Shown piece by piece: positions 36,261-45,350 of a stretch of DNA of 64,000 bases. The DNA lies in NCBI RefSeq assembly GCF_019264375.1, contig NZ_JAHVAI010000001.1:372001-436000 (forward strand), in the 5' to 3' direction. Source of the stretch: Sedimentimonas flavescens (GTDB lineage: Bacteria > Pseudomonadota > Alphaproteobacteria > Rhodobacterales > Rhodobacteraceae). The notes under the pieces were generated by a model that was not told where the DNA came from, ran no database searches, and worked only from the letters and a program-made list of their open reading frames with translations. A program made the translations under genes and the position numbers. The stretch's first letter is position 1. The number at the start of each line of letters is the position of its first letter.

Positions 36261-37318
36261 GCCGTCTGCGCCGCCGGAGCACGCTGATCGAGCAGGAAGT
36301 CGGTTACGACCGCGCCGATCCACATGCAAAAGAGCGCCAGCCACGCGGTGCCCGCAAAGACCGAACCACCCGTGACACCATTGCCGATGGCACAGCCCCC
36401 GGCCAGCATCGCGCCAAACCCCATCAGCACCGCACCGATCATCGAGCGGCGCATCACCGGAACGCTGTCGAACGCCTGCCAACTGAACTCGCGCGTGAGG
36501 ACCGAGCTGATCAGGGCGCCAAGGACCACGCCCGGCACGAGGCCCACGTCGAACTCGAAGACGGCATTTCGATCGAGGAAGAACATCAGCGTATTGGCCG
36601 ACGGCCCCGAGAAGGTGGCCGAGGTCACCGCGACGGGCTCGAACGCGACCTGTGCAAGCTGCCAGGTCAGCACCCAGCCAACAGCGACGGCAAAGCCCAC
36701 GCCCGAGGCGAAGATGAGAATCTTGGGGCCGATCCCGTTGCGAACCGACAGGTAAAGCGCCAGCACCGCGACGGCGAGGCCAAAGGCAAACCCGCTCCAA
36801 TCCGGTATGCGCAGCAGATCAAGGACCGAGACATTCTCGGCCCCGGTAATCCAAAGGCCAGCCAGCTTGTCGCGGAACGGCGCCAGAATGCCCTTGAGGC
36901 TCATCTGCGCGACGACGGCGAAGATCAGCCCCGACACGACCGAACGCAGGTTGCCCGTAGAGGCGAGCACCAGAAGCCGCCCCGAGCAGCCGCGCGCCAT
37001 CACCATCCCCGCGCCGAACAACAGCCCGCCGATGATCGCGCCCGACCAGCTGCCGGGCACCGACATGACGCGCGAATCCGCCGCGCGGAACAGGCCAAGC
37101 ATCTGTGCGCCCTGCACCCAGACGACCGCGGTCGAGAAGGTCAGCAGCCAGACCGATACCTTGGGCCCCAGCTTGCCGCGGGCAAACTCGACCGTGGCGG
37201 CGCGCAGGCAGAAGTTCGACCGCTGTGCGGCCACGCCAAAGATGATGCCGGTGATCAGACCAAACAGCGCCGCCGTAGGCGCCTCGCCGATCCGCTCGAT
37301 TAGTGCAACGATATCCAT
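36257..37318 (-). CDS. YeeE/YedE (TsuA-like) sulfur-compound transporter
   Basis: A 353-aa membrane protein with about nine or ten helices and two related halves. The cysteines that line the thiosulfate path in TsuA-type proteins are present: RSNFCLRAA (N-terminal half), [11 protein letters not shown] (middle) and [14 protein letters not shown] (C-terminal half). It probably imports thiosulfate or a related sulfur species. ATG 37318 ([11 protein letters not shown]) follows GGAGGAG. msrA is divergent from the same 120-bp region, possibly sharing regulation. Confidence 0.85.
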   Translation of the reverse strand: MDIVALIERIGEAPTAALFGLITGIIFGVAAQRSNFCLRAATVEFARGKLGPKVSVWLLTFSTAVVWVQGAQMLGLFRAADSRVMSVPGSWSGAIIGGLLFGAGMVMARGCSGRLLVLASTGNLRSVVSGLIFAVVAQMSLKGILAPFRDKLAGLWITGAENVSVLDLLRIPDWSGFAFGLAVAVLALYLSVRNGIGPKILIFASGVGFAVAVGWVLTWQLAQVAFEPVAVTSATFSGPSANTLMFFLDRNAVFEFDVGLVPGVVLGALISSVLTREFSWQAFDSVPVMRRSMIGAVLMGFGAMLAGGCAIGNGVTGGSVFAGTAWLALFCMWIGAVVTDFLLDQRAPAAQTA

Positions 37319-37438
37319 GGACTCCTCCCTCCCCGCAATTCGGCCATGCCATCTTCGCCCGCACCACGCCTTGATCTGAATCAGGCGGCTCTGGACATGG
37401 GCGCGTGCACGCCTATCTTCGGCGCAAAGGAGATCGCG

Positions 37439-38074
37439 ATGAAACTCAGCCGCCTGCCCTCCCCGAATGAGGCCCTGCCGGGCCGTGACACGCCCATGCC
37501 CCTGGCCGAGCCGCACTTCCTGTGGCAACGCGACCTGCGCGCGCCCGTGCCCGAAGGCATGGCCGAGGCGATGTTCGGCATGGGTTGCTTCTGGGGCGTC
37601 GAACGCAAGTTCTGGCAGCTGAAGGGGGTTTGGCTGACGATGGTGGGCTACGCCGGGGGGATCACCCCGAACCCGACCTACCGCGAGCTCTGCACCGGTA
37701 TGACCGGCCATAACGAGGTCGTGCGCGTCATTTTCGACCCCGCCGTGATCAGCTACGATGACCTGCTGCGCACTTTCTGGGAAAACCACGACCCGACGCA
37801 GGGGATGCGCCAGGGCAACGACAGCGGCACTCAGTATCGCTCGGGCATCTACGCCTATACGCCCGAACAGGCGGCGGCGGCCGAGGCCTCGCGCGTGGCC
37901 TATGCGCAGCGGCTGGCCTCGGCCGGTTACGGCGCGATCACCACCGAAATCCTGCCCGCCCCCGCCTTCTACTACGCCGAGGATTTCCATCAGCAATACC
38001 TCGCGAAGAACCCGCAGGGCTATTGCGGGATCGGCGGCACCGGGGTCTCGTGCCCCATCGGCCTGTCCGCCTGA
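37439..38074 (+). CDS. msrA: Peptide methionine sulfoxide reductase MsrA
   Basis: A 211-aa enzyme reducing Met-S-sulfoxide. The catalytic motif is [12 protein letters not shown] with Cys50; [28 protein letters not shown]-type [10 protein letters not shown] and the resolving-cysteine region [13 protein letters not shown] follow. AAAGGAG lies before ATG 37439; the frame is open upstream but the family starts here. It belongs to the longer MsrA type with a ~40-residue N-terminal extension. Confidence 0.95.
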   Translation: MKLSRLPSPNEALPGRDTPMPLAEPHFLWQRDLRAPVPEGMAEAMFGMGCFWGVERKFWQLKGVWLTMVGYAGGITPNPTYRELCTGMTGHNEVVRVIFDPAVISYDDLLRTFWENHDPTQGMRQGNDSGTQYRSGIYAYTPEQAAAAEASRVAYAQRLASAGYGAITTEILPAPAFYYAEDFHQQYLAKNPQGYCGIGGTGVSCPIGLSA

Positions 38075-38137
38075 GCCGCCGCGCTTGACCCGCGCGGCCG
38101 ACTGCGCCAAAGCGGGGCAAGCAGATCAGGAGCCGAC

Positions 38138-39010
38138 ATGACCACCTTCACCGCCTTCACCACCCTCGCCGACCGCGACAGCGCCGAGGCCCTGGCCGAA
38201 CTGGTCGAAGAGTTGGACCCCGCGCCCTATGGCGTTGGCGTGTTCGAGATCGAGGATGGCTCGGACCGTTGGGAAGTGGGCGCCTATTTCCTTGAGCGCC
38301 CCGATGACGTCGCGCTGGCGTTGCTGGCCATGTCGCACACGGCCGCGCCCTTCGCGATCTCGGAACTGCCCGACATCGACTGGGTCGCCCATGTCCGTCG
38401 CGAACTGGCCCCCGTCGTCGCCGGGCGCTTCTTCGTCTACGGCAGCCATGACGCCGACAAGGTGCCCGAGGGCTCGATCCCGCTTTTGATCGAGGCCGCG
38501 ATGGCCTTTGGCACCGGCCATCACGGCACCACCCTTGGCTGCCTGAGCGCCCTTGACCGGCTGGAACGCGAGGGGCTGCGCGCGCGCAATGTGGCCGATA
38601 TCGGCTGCGGCACCGCCGTTCTGGCCATGGCGGCCGCGAAGCTCTGGCCCGAAACGGTGCTTGCCTCGGACATCGACCCGGTCGCGGTCGAGACCGCCGC
38701 CGCCAATGTCGAGGCCAACGGGATGTCCGGCCAGGTCGTCTGCCTTGAGGCCGCGGGATTCGAACATCCCCGCCTGAAGGAAAACGCGCCCTTCGACCTT
38801 ATTTTTGCCAATATTCTGAAGGCACCTCTGATCGCATTGGCGCCGGATATGGGCAAATATTGCGCCGAATCGGGTCACGTCATCCTCTCGGGCATCCTGC
38901 ACGAGCAGGCCGACGACGTTATCGCCGCTTACGTAGCGGAAGGATTTACCCTCGCATCCCGCAACGAACACGGCGACTGGACCACACTGGTCATGCAGCG
39001 GAAACAGTAA
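38138..39010 (+). CDS. prmA: Ribosomal protein L11 methyltransferase PrmA
   Basis: A 290-aa SAM methyltransferase trimethylating L11. An N-terminal substrate-binding domain (~1-110) is followed by AFGTGHHGTTLGCL, SAM motif I VADIGCGTAVLAMAAA (near 150-165) and the NxxxxPL-type motif FANILKAPLIALAP. AGGAGCCGAC precedes the ATG. It lies 63 bp after msrA on the same strand. Confidence 0.95.
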   Translation: MTTFTAFTTLADRDSAEALAELVEELDPAPYGVGVFEIEDGSDRWEVGAYFLERPDDVALALLAMSHTAAPFAISELPDIDWVAHVRRELAPVVAGRFFVYGSHDADKVPEGSIPLLIEAAMAFGTGHHGTTLGCLSALDRLEREGLRARNVADIGCGTAVLAMAAAKLWPETVLASDIDPVAVETAAANVEANGMSGQVVCLEAAGFEHPRLKENAPFDLIFANILKAPLIALAPDMGKYCAESGHVILSGILHEQADDVIAAYVAEGFTLASRNEHGDWTTLVMQRKQ

Positions 39011-39036
39011 CAGCCAAGTTTTTATCGAAAAACAAG

Positions 39037-39070
39037 CGGAACCGGCGCATACTTGTCTGTACTGGTTCCG
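39037..39070 (+). repeat. Inverted repeat downstream of prmA
   Basis: CGGAACC (39037-39043) and GGTTCCG (39064-39070) flank 20 bases, and just outside AGCGGA (39035-39040) can pair with TCCGCT (39075-39080). It lies in the 89-bp gap before the small membrane protein gene, where it could be a hairpin or an operator. Confidence 0.35.
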
Positions 39071-39099
39071 TGGCTCCGCTTTACCTCAGGGTGGCGAAG

Positions 39100-39447
39100 A
39101 TGACTGATAGCAAAATAGAGAATTTTCAAAGCCGGCTGGCCCGTATCGACCAGATACATGCGGCCGGCGGTGCGTTCGAGGCCGACGGCGCCTTGGGCCG
39201 CACCTATTTTGATACCCACCGCAAGAAGGCGCGCCGCGCCATTCCGTGGCGGGGATTCTCGCTTCTGTTTCTGGCCGCGCTCCTGCTCAAGGGGTCGCTG
39301 CTGGCATCACTGGGCGAGGATGTTTACGGCGAGCGGGTCGCGTCCCTGACCGCCGGCAATCAGTTTGAGAAACTTGGTGCCTGGGTCCTGAAGGTCGAGC
39401 CGGCGACACGGCTCGTAGCGGATGTGTTGCGTCCTCTGATACGCTGA
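39100..39447 (+). CDS. Small conserved-looking membrane protein
   Basis: A 115-aa protein. An N-terminal soluble part (MTDSKIENFQSRLARIDQIH) is followed by a basic stretch (DTHRKKARRAIPWRG) and one membrane helix (FSLLFLAALLLKGSLLASL, ~67-85), then a ~30-residue C-terminal end. I do not know its function. GGGTGGCGAAG lies before ATG 39100. It is followed by a strong hairpin shared with the convergent DUF1127 gene. Confidence 0.7.
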   Translation: MTDSKIENFQSRLARIDQIHAAGGAFEADGALGRTYFDTHRKKARRAIPWRGFSLLFLAALLLKGSLLASLGEDVYGERVASLTAGNQFEKLGAWVLKVEPATRLVADVLRPLIR

Positions 39448-39468
39448 TGCGCTCCGCGACAAAGCAAA

Positions 39469-39496
39469 GGGCCGCGCAGTCTGGACTGCGCGGCCC
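39469..39496. terminator. Bidirectional terminator between the small membrane protein and DUF1127 genes
   Basis: GGGCCGCGCAGTC (39469-39481) pairs perfectly with GACTGCGCGGCCC (39484-39496). On the plus strand TACTCGTTTT follows; on the minus strand CTTTGCTTTG follows. It separates two convergent genes and can serve both. Confidence 0.8.
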
Positions 39497-39515
39497 TACT
39501 CGTTTTGATCCATGA

Positions 39516-39704
39516 TCAGCCGGCCACGCGATCGATGTCGAAGCGGGTCAGACCGATATCGGCAAGCTCACGGTCGGTCAGGCGCGACAGGGCGTTGCGG
39601 GTAACGCGGGCGTCGTTCCAGGCCAGCACCGAGTTGATCATCTTCGAGACGAAGCCGGCATGGGTATTGCGGACCGAGAGGAGAGTGGTGTCAGCGGCGG
39701 ACAT
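39516..39704 (-). CDS. DUF1127 small protein
   Basis: A 62-aa protein with the C-terminal DUF1127 motif ALSRLTDRELADIGLTRFDI. Small arginine-rich DUF1127 proteins are common in alphaproteobacteria; some affect phosphate metabolism or RNA turnover, but the role of this one is unknown. ATG 39704 follows AGGAAACGAAA; the longer open frame has no support. Confidence 0.88.
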   Translation of the reverse strand: MSAADTTLLSVRNTHAGFVSKMINSVLAWNDARVTRNALSRLTDRELADIGLTRFDIDRVAG

Positions 39705-40023
39705 TTTCGTTTCCTGTTCATATACTGCGTGATCTTTGGGCATTGCCCTTCTGACCGGGCAGATAGTTGGGGCCATCTGCAAACACAACTCACGCCAAAG
39801 CAGTCCCGCCATGCGAAAATCGCATGGCAAAACCACCCTTCTCGCCGCTCCGTTAAATTGCCCGAAAGCTGGTCATTTCGTAGCGCCATCCCCCCTGCCT
39901 TCGCGCATTTCGCCGCACCGCAGCAAAATCTGCGCATTTAACCCCTCCGGCGCTTCCGGCTTTGCGATGTTCACTTTTCGTGCTAACCGTTGAAAAAAGG
40001 CAACACGAGCAGGGCAGGAACGG
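39705..40023. promoter_or_regulatory. 319-bp divergent intergenic region between DUF1127 gene and ruvC, with a 9-bp inverted repeat
   Basis: No gene is seen here. The clearest element is GCCATGCGA AAA TCGCATGGC at 39808-39828, with perfect 9-bp arms and a 3-base centre. It is located about 105 bp from the DUF1127 start and 195 bp from ruvC, so it may be an operator or a hairpin of an untranslated leader. The region is less GC-rich than its neighbours, consistent with promoters for both genes. Confidence 0.45.
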
Positions 40024-40575
40024 ATGCGCGTAATCGGAATCGACCCGGGGCTACGCAACCTGGGCTGGGGTGTGATCGAGATGGCGGGCTCGCGACTCAG
40101 TCATATCGCCAATGGCACCATCCATTCGGCAGGCGATGAACTCGCGCTCAGACTGGTTGTCCTTCACGCGGAACTGACCGAAGTGATCGCGCGCTACACC
40201 CCCGACGCCGCGGCGGTCGAGCAGACCTTCGTCAACAAGGACGCGGTCGCGACGCTCAAACTCGGACAGGCACGCGGCATCGCGCTTCTGGTCCCGGCGC
40301 AGGCCGGGCTGGCGGTCGGCGAATACGCTCCGAACGCCGTGAAAAAGGCGGTTGTCGGCGTCGGCCATGCCGACAAGACGCAGGTTCAACACATGGTCCG
40401 CCACCAGCTTCCCGGCGTTCAGTTCGACGGGCCGGACGCCGCCGACGCGCTCGCCATCGCCATTTGCCACGCGCATCATCTGCAATCATCCCAACGCGCC
40501 AATGCCGCGATGCTGGGTCGTAGCGCATTGGCCGTCAGCGCAGATCAGGCCCGCATCCGGAGGGCGCGCTCATGA
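40024..40575 (+). CDS. ruvC: Holliday junction resolvase RuvC
   Basis: A 183-aa endonuclease resolving Holliday junctions. Catalytic acidic residues are visible: Asp7 ([13 protein letters not shown]), the Glu in [11 protein letters not shown], and the Asp pair in [15 protein letters not shown] near the C-terminus. The stop overlaps the ruvA start as ATGA (40572-40575), so the two are coupled. Confidence 0.96.
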   Translation: MRVIGIDPGLRNLGWGVIEMAGSRLSHIANGTIHSAGDELALRLVVLHAELTEVIARYTPDAAAVEQTFVNKDAVATLKLGQARGIALLVPAQAGLAVGEYAPNAVKKAVVGVGHADKTQVQHMVRHQLPGVQFDGPDAADALAIAICHAHHLQSSQRANAAMLGRSALAVSADQARIRRARS

Positions 40576-41240
40576 TCGGCCGTATCGCGGGAACCATCCT
40601 CCACCGCGCGATGGATCACGTGCTGATCGACGTGCGCGGCGTGGGTTATATCGTCCATGTCTCCTCCCGCACCGCCTCCTCCCTTCCCCCGGTGGGTGAG
40701 GCCTGCGCGCTCTACACCGACCTGCTCGTGCGCGAGGATCTGCTGCAACTCTTCGGCTTCCCCACCTTGATCGAGAAGGAATGGCATCGCCTGCTGACCT
40801 CGGTACAGGGGATCGGCGCCAAGGCCTCGCTCGCGATCCTCGGCACCCTCGGCGCCGAGGGCGTCGGCCGCGCCATCGCGCTTGGCGACTGGAGCGCGAT
40901 CAAGGCCGCCCCCGGCGTCGGTCCGAAACTCGCGCAGCGCGTCGTGATGGAGCTCAAGGACAAGGCCCCTACCGTCATGGCCATGGGCGGCACGCTCACC
41001 GTCGATGCCGCGCCCTCGGATGACGTCATCGAAGCCGCGCCCAAACCGCGCACCCGCCCCGCGCCCGCCGCAACCCCCAAGGCCAATTTCACCGCCGAGG
41101 CGCTCAGCGCGCTGACCAACCTCGGCTACAACCCCTCCGAAGCTGCCAGCGCCGTGGCCGAGGCCAGCGACCACCCCGACGCGACCGACACCGCGAAACT
41201 GATCCGCACCGCCCTTCGCCTGCTTGCCCCCAAGGACTAG
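40572..41240 (+). CDS. ruvA: Holliday junction branch migration protein RuvA
   Basis: A 222-aa junction-binding protein. Domain I ([12 protein letters not shown]) is followed by two helix-hairpin-helix motifs ([35 protein letters not shown]), a Pro/Ala linker and a C-terminal RuvB-binding domain ([16 protein letters not shown]). It acts with RuvB in branch migration. Confidence 0.96.
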   Translation: MIGRIAGTILHRAMDHVLIDVRGVGYIVHVSSRTASSLPPVGEACALYTDLLVREDLLQLFGFPTLIEKEWHRLLTSVQGIGAKASLAILGTLGAEGVGRAIALGDWSAIKAAPGVGPKLAQRVVMELKDKAPTVMAMGGTLTVDAAPSDDVIEAAPKPRTRPAPAATPKANFTAEALSALTNLGYNPSEAASAVAEASDHPDATDTAKLIRTALRLLAPKD

Positions 41241-41242
41241 CC

Positions 41243-41290
41243 CTTCTTCTTGGCCCAAATACCTCGGGGGTGCAGGGGGCAGCGCCCCCG
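41243..41290. repeat. Dispersed intergenic repeat, copy C
   Basis: The forward core CTTCTTCTTGG, CCCAAATACCTCGGGGGTG (41243-41272) is followed by hairpin GGGGGC AGC GCCCCC (41275-41289). It lies in the 85-bp gap between ruvA and ruvB, which are otherwise expected to be co-transcribed. The core and the hairpin loop are the same as in copy A. Confidence 0.65.
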
Positions 41291-41325
41291 CTTGCCCCCA
41301 CCGCCCGAAAGCGCATAACTGAACC

Positions 41326-42360
41326 ATGACCGAACCCGACCCGACCCTCCGCCCCGAACGCCTCCCCGATGACGCCGACCGCGCCCTGCGCCCGCAGACG
41401 CTCGAGGAATTCGTGGGTCAGGCCGAGGCCCGGGCCAACCTGCGCGTCTTCATCGAAAGTGCGCGGATGCGGGGTCAGGCGATGGATCACACGCTGTTCC
41501 ACGGCCCGCCGGGCCTGGGCAAGACCACGCTCGCGCAGATCATGGCGCGCGAGTTGGGCGTGAACTTCAAGATGACCTCGGGGCCGGTGCTCGCGAAAGC
41601 AGGCGATCTCGCCGCGATCCTCACCAACCTCGAAACCCGCGACGTCCTTTTCATCGATGAGATCCACCGCCTCAACCCGGCGGTCGAAGAGGTGCTCTAC
41701 CCCGCGATGGAAGACTTCGAGCTTGACCTCGTGATCGGCGAAGGCCCCGCCGCGCGCACCGTGCGGATCGAGCTGCAACCTTTCACCCTCGTCGGCGCCA
41801 CCACCCGCCTCGGGCTGCTCACCACCCCGTTGCGCGACCGCTTCGGCATCCCGACCCGGCTCCAGTTCTACACCGAGGACGAGCTTGACCAGATCGTCAC
41901 TCGCGGCGCACGACTGCTTGGCATCCCCTCCGATCCCGAGGGCACGCGCGAGATCGCCCGCCGCGCCCGTGGCACGCCGCGCATCGCCGGGCGTCTGCTG
42001 CGCCGCGTTGTCGATTTCGCGCTGGTCGAGGGCGATGGCCGCCTGACGCAGAAGATCGCGGATCGCGCGCTGACCCGCCTTGGCGTCGATCACCTCGGCC
42101 TCGACGGCGCCGACCGGCGCTACATGATGCTGATGGCCGAGCATTACGGCGGCGGGCCGGTCGGGGTCGAAACCCTCTCGGCCGCGCTCTCGGAAAGCCG
42201 CGATGCCATCGAAGAGGTGATCGAGCCCTTCTTGCTCCAGCAAGGCCTGATCCAGCGCACACCGCGCGGCCGGATGCTGGGCCAGCGCGCCTGGCACCAC
42301 CTTGGCCTTGCCGCCCCGATCCAACCGGGCGCACCGCAGGGCAACCTTTTCGACGGCTGA
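41326..42360 (+). CDS. ruvB: Holliday junction branch migration DNA helicase RuvB
   Basis: A 344-aa AAA+ motor. Walker [11 protein letters not shown] (from residue 60), Walker [13 protein letters not shown], sensor 1 [19 protein letters not shown], arginine-finger region, and the C-terminal winged helix ([18 protein letters not shown]). Length is standard. It is separated from ruvA by an 85-bp gap occupied by repeat copy C. Confidence 0.97.
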   Translation: MTEPDPTLRPERLPDDADRALRPQTLEEFVGQAEARANLRVFIESARMRGQAMDHTLFHGPPGLGKTTLAQIMARELGVNFKMTSGPVLAKAGDLAAILTNLETRDVLFIDEIHRLNPAVEEVLYPAMEDFELDLVIGEGPAARTVRIELQPFTLVGATTRLGLLTTPLRDRFGIPTRLQFYTEDELDQIVTRGARLLGIPSDPEGTREIARRARGTPRIAGRLLRRVVDFALVEGDGRLTQKIADRALTRLGVDHLGLDGADRRYMMLMAEHYGGGPVGVETLSAALSESRDAIEEVIEPFLLQQGLIQRTPRGRMLGQRAWHHLGLAAPIQPGAPQGNLFDG

Positions 42361-42408
42361 GACAATACGCCGCTTGCTCGCGCCCGCGCCCGGCCCTATC
42401 CCGATTGC

Positions 42409-42816
42409 ATGAGTGGAATTCCGCCCCGTTTCGAGATCACCGAAGCCGAGATCGACCTTGTCGTCGCCCGGTTCTATGCCCGTGTGCGGGTGCATCCGGT
42501 CCTTGCGCCGATCTTTGCCGCCCATGTCGAGGATTGGCCCGCGCATGAGGCCAAGATCGCCCGCTTCTGGAAAGGCGCGATCCTGTTCCAGCCCGGGTAC
42601 GAAGGCTCACCCATGATCGCGCATCGCCGCGCGCAGAATGTCGAGGCCGCGCATTTCCCGCAGTGGCTCGCGGCCTTCGACGAGGTTCTGAATGAGACGC
42701 TCTCACCGCAGGCCGCGGCAGGCTGGTCGGCGTTGGCGCATCGCATCGGTCAGGGCCTGCGCATGGGCGTCGAGGATATCGGCCGCCCTAGCGGGATCGT
42801 CCCGACCCTGCGCTAG
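42409..42816 (+). CDS. Group III truncated hemoglobin
   Basis: A 135-aa truncated globin. FYARVRVHPVLAPIFAAHV corresponds to helices B-C, and HEAKIARFWKGAILF plus SPMIAHRRAQ to helices E-F, with the probable proximal His in the MIAHR segment. Group III globins lack a well-defined function; peroxide, NO or oxygen handling has been proposed. It sits 48 bp after ruvB and its stop is one base from the convergent YcjF gene. Confidence 0.85.
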   Translation: MSGIPPRFEITEAEIDLVVARFYARVRVHPVLAPIFAAHVEDWPAHEAKIARFWKGAILFQPGYEGSPMIAHRRAQNVEAAHFPQWLAAFDEVLNETLSPQAAAGWSALAHRIGQGLRMGVEDIGRPSGIVPTLR

Positions 42817-42817
42817 A

Positions 42818-43834
42818 TCATTCGGCCTCGGCCGATTTTGACTTGCCGAAAAGCCCGGTCAGCGCACGCCGCGTCAGGTTCGCGACGCGCGGCTTTTGCA
42901 GCACCCGGAACGGCATCGGACGGCACACCTCGATCGCGGCCACGCCGACCCGCGCGGTCAGCGCGCCGTTCACGACCCCCTCGCCAAAGCGGCGCGAGAG
43001 CTTCGAGAAAAGATGCCCGCCGGTGACGGTCTCGATCAGGTCATCCCCGGCGGCAACCGCGCCGGTGGCGACCAGATGCGTCATCACGGTCCGCGCCAGC
43101 CGCAAACTACCCAAACTGCCGGCGCGCCCGCCGTAGATCTCGGCAATGCGGCGGATCATCCGCAGGTTGGCGCTAAGCGCCGTGAACACATCGGCCAGCG
43201 CCAAGGGCACCAGCGCCGTCACCGTGGCCACGGTGCGCGCCGCGGCCTCGATCTCAAGGCGCGCAGCGGCGTCGAGGGGCGTCATCAGCTCGGTCTCGGC
43301 CAGCACCAGCAAAGTGTCGGTGTCGATCTGCTCGGGCGCGCGCTCGGCCAGATTGGCGCGCGGCCAGTCCATCTCGGGGCGGGCGGCGTAAAGCGCGCTG
43401 AGATGCGTAACAACCTTGCGCGCGCGGCCCAGATCGTCGGACTGCGCGGCTTCCTGCACCTCACGGTGAACACGATCAAGACGCTTCAGCCGAGCGAAGG
43501 CCGACAATTCGCGTAGCCCCACCAGCAGCGCGGCAAGGATGAAGGCGGCAAAGAGCACGCTGGCCACCCAACCCAGGATCGGATTGGCGGTGAACATCCC
43601 CTCGACAAAGCGCCAGGCCGCGACCGAGGCAAGGAAGGCCACCAAGGCGCCGGTCGCGCGCCAAAAGAACCGCGCGAGGCGCGAGGGCGGACGCGCCGCC
43701 AGACGCGCGGCAATCTGCATCGCGCGGCCTTGGAGCGGCGCCTCGCCCGGCTGCGGCAGATCGCTGACTGCAGGCGCCTCGGCGGGCGAGGGCGCAGGCG
43801 TGTCGATCTCGATCATCACCGGTTTTTGGGTCAT
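42818..43834 (-). CDS. YcjF/TIGR01620 family inner-membrane protein
   Basis: A 338-aa protein with two membrane helices (about 65-85 and 90-115) and a C-terminal region of the DUF697 type (VTALVPLALADVFTALSANL, GAVAAGDDLIETVTG). It is the usual companion of YcjX; its function is unknown, with a link to envelope stress in enterobacteria. The start overlaps the YcjX stop by 4 bp. Confidence 0.88.
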   Translation of the reverse strand: MTQKPVMIEIDTPAPSPAEAPAVSDLPQPGEAPLQGRAMQIAARLAARPPSRLARFFWRATGALVAFLASVAAWRFVEGMFTANPILGWVASVLFAAFILAALLVGLRELSAFARLKRLDRVHREVQEAAQSDDLGRARKVVTHLSALYAARPEMDWPRANLAERAPEQIDTDTLLVLAETELMTPLDAAARLEIEAAARTVATVTALVPLALADVFTALSANLRMIRRIAEIYGGRAGSLGSLRLARTVMTHLVATGAVAAGDDLIETVTGGHLFSKLSRRFGEGVVNGALTARVGVAAIEVCRPMPFRVLQKPRVANLTRRALTGLFGKSKSAEAE

Positions 43835-45234
43835 AGCTTGTCCCCGATCAGAAATTCGGCGGCCCGGTCGAGCCGGATATGCGGCGGCCCTTCGCCCGGA
43901 CGCAGGCTGACCGCGGCAGGGGCGAAGGCCATGATCGAATAATCCGCGCCCAGCCAGTGCCGCGCCCCGTCGCGTGCCGGGGCCAGAAGCTGCGCCGGGT
44001 CGAGCGGCAACTCGCCCGGATAAAGCGCGACCGAGCGGCCATCCGCCAGACGCCCGCGCACGGCGGGCAATTCAACCCCGTCATGCGCAATCGATTCCTC
44101 GGTCGTCGTGCGCAGGGCAGCAATCGAAAGGGCCTGCGTCTTTGCGCCCGCGAAATCGGCGCGATCCTTGGCTTCACGCAAGAGCGCGCCGGTGATCGCC
44201 GTCAGCCGGGCGTGCTGGCTGTGGTGCAGATGGTCGGCCTTGGTGGCGGCGAACAAGATGCGCTCCACCCGGCGCCCGCCCAGAAGCGAGGCAAGAAACC
44301 CCGCCGTCCCCGGCCTGAAGGCTTGCAGGATCGAGGCCATCGACTGGCGCAGATCCTCCAGCGCGGCGGGGCCCGCATGAATGGCGCCCAGCACATCCAC
44401 CAGCACCACCTGCCGGTCGATCCGTGCGAAATGATCGCGAAAGAATGGTTTGACCACCTGCGATTTGTAGGCGGCATAGCGGCGCGCCATCTCATGCCCC
44501 AGAGAGCCGCGCGGATACTCGCCGGGCGGGATCGGCGCGAAGGTCAGAACGGGCGAGCCCGCCATCTCGCCCGGCAGCAGGAAGCGCCCCGGCGAGCAGT
44601 CGGAAAATCCAGCCTCGCGCGCGGCGTGAAGATGCGCAGTGAAGGCCTCGGCCAGCGCCTTGGCGGCAGGTTCGTCGAAGCGCGCGGTCAGATCGGCAGC
44701 CGCAAGCGCCGCCTCGAACGCCGCGGCCCCCGGCCGCGCACCGATGCGCGCCAGAACGCCTTCGGACCACTGGGCATAGCTTTTCTCCATCAGCCCGAGA
44801 TCGAGCAGCCATTCGCCGGGGTAATCGACGATGTCGAGATGCACCGTGCGCAGCCCGCGCAGCCCGCCAAGCAGGCCCGTCGGCGCGACACGAAAGCTCA
44901 GCCGCAATTCGGAAACCGCGCGGGTGCCCTCGGGCCAGTGCGGCGCGGGACCGGTCAGTGCACTGAGGTAGCGCTCATAATCGAAGCGAGGAACGGTGTC
45001 GTCGGGCTGCGGTTGCAAGAACGCCGCCCGAATATTCGACGCGCCCACCAGCGCGGGCATCCGCCCCCTGTCCAGCAGGTTCGCGACCAGCGAGGTGATG
45101 AACACCGTCTTGCCCGCGCGCGACAGCCCCGTGACCCCAAGACGGATCACCGGCTCGAACAGCCCCTCGGAGACCGAGGCGCCCAGCCCCTCGATCCGGC
45201 GCCCAAGCCCGTCTGCAATATCGGAAATGCCCAA
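43831..45234 (-). CDS. YcjX-family P-loop GTPase-like protein
   Basis: A ~467-aa protein of the YcjX (DUF463) family. Walker A GLSRAGKTVFITSLVANLL is near residue 37; further conserved parts are DYPGEWLLDLGLM and VVLVDVLGAIHAG (the D-x-x-G-like region), and FAATKADHLH. It is a stress-linked nucleotide-binding protein partnered with YcjF. Start: TTG 45234 (MGISDIADG) has AAGGG seven bases upstream and begins the family's conserved part; an upstream TTG at 45264 is an alternative. Confidence 0.87.
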   Translation of the reverse strand: MGISDIADGLGRRIEGLGASVSEGLFEPVIRLGVTGLSRAGKTVFITSLVANLLDRGRMPALVGASNIRAAFLQPQPDDTVPRFDYERYLSALTGPAPHWPEGTRAVSELRLSFRVAPTGLLGGLRGLRTVHLDIVDYPGEWLLDLGLMEKSYAQWSEGVLARIGARPGAAAFEAALAAADLTARFDEPAAKALAEAFTAHLHAAREAGFSDCSPGRFLLPGEMAGSPVLTFAPIPPGEYPRGSLGHEMARRYAAYKSQVVKPFFRDHFARIDRQVVLVDVLGAIHAGPAALEDLRQSMASILQAFRPGTAGFLASLLGGRRVERILFAATKADHLHHSQHARLTAITGALLREAKDRADFAGAKTQALSIAALRTTTEESIAHDGVELPAVRGRLADGRSVALYPGELPLDPAQLLAPARDGARHWLGADYSIMAFAPAAVSLRPGEGPPHIRLDRAAEFLIGDKL

Positions 45235-45274
45235 TGCAATGCCCTTGTGTTGCCTTCCCCCCAAGATAGGCGGG

Positions 45275-45304
45275 CCGCAGCGTTTTTGTTAGAGGGCGCT
45301 GCGG
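45275..45304. repeat. Inverted repeat between the YcjX gene and truA
   Basis: CCGCAGCG (45275-45282) and CGCTGCGG (45297-45304) surround 14 T-rich bases. It lies in the divergent region, 41 bp upstream of the YcjX start and 47 bp before truA, and may be an operator or a 5' UTR hairpin. Confidence 0.4.
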
Positions 45305-45350
45305 GCCGAAGGGGATTGTCAGCCCCGAGCGCGCGGGCTAAGGCCAATCC

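Noticed and set aside
35504-37303. A 599-codon frame overlapping the end of priA and the YeeE gene
   Set aside because: It crosses two well-supported genes in a shifted frame and is Arg/Gly-rich without motifs.
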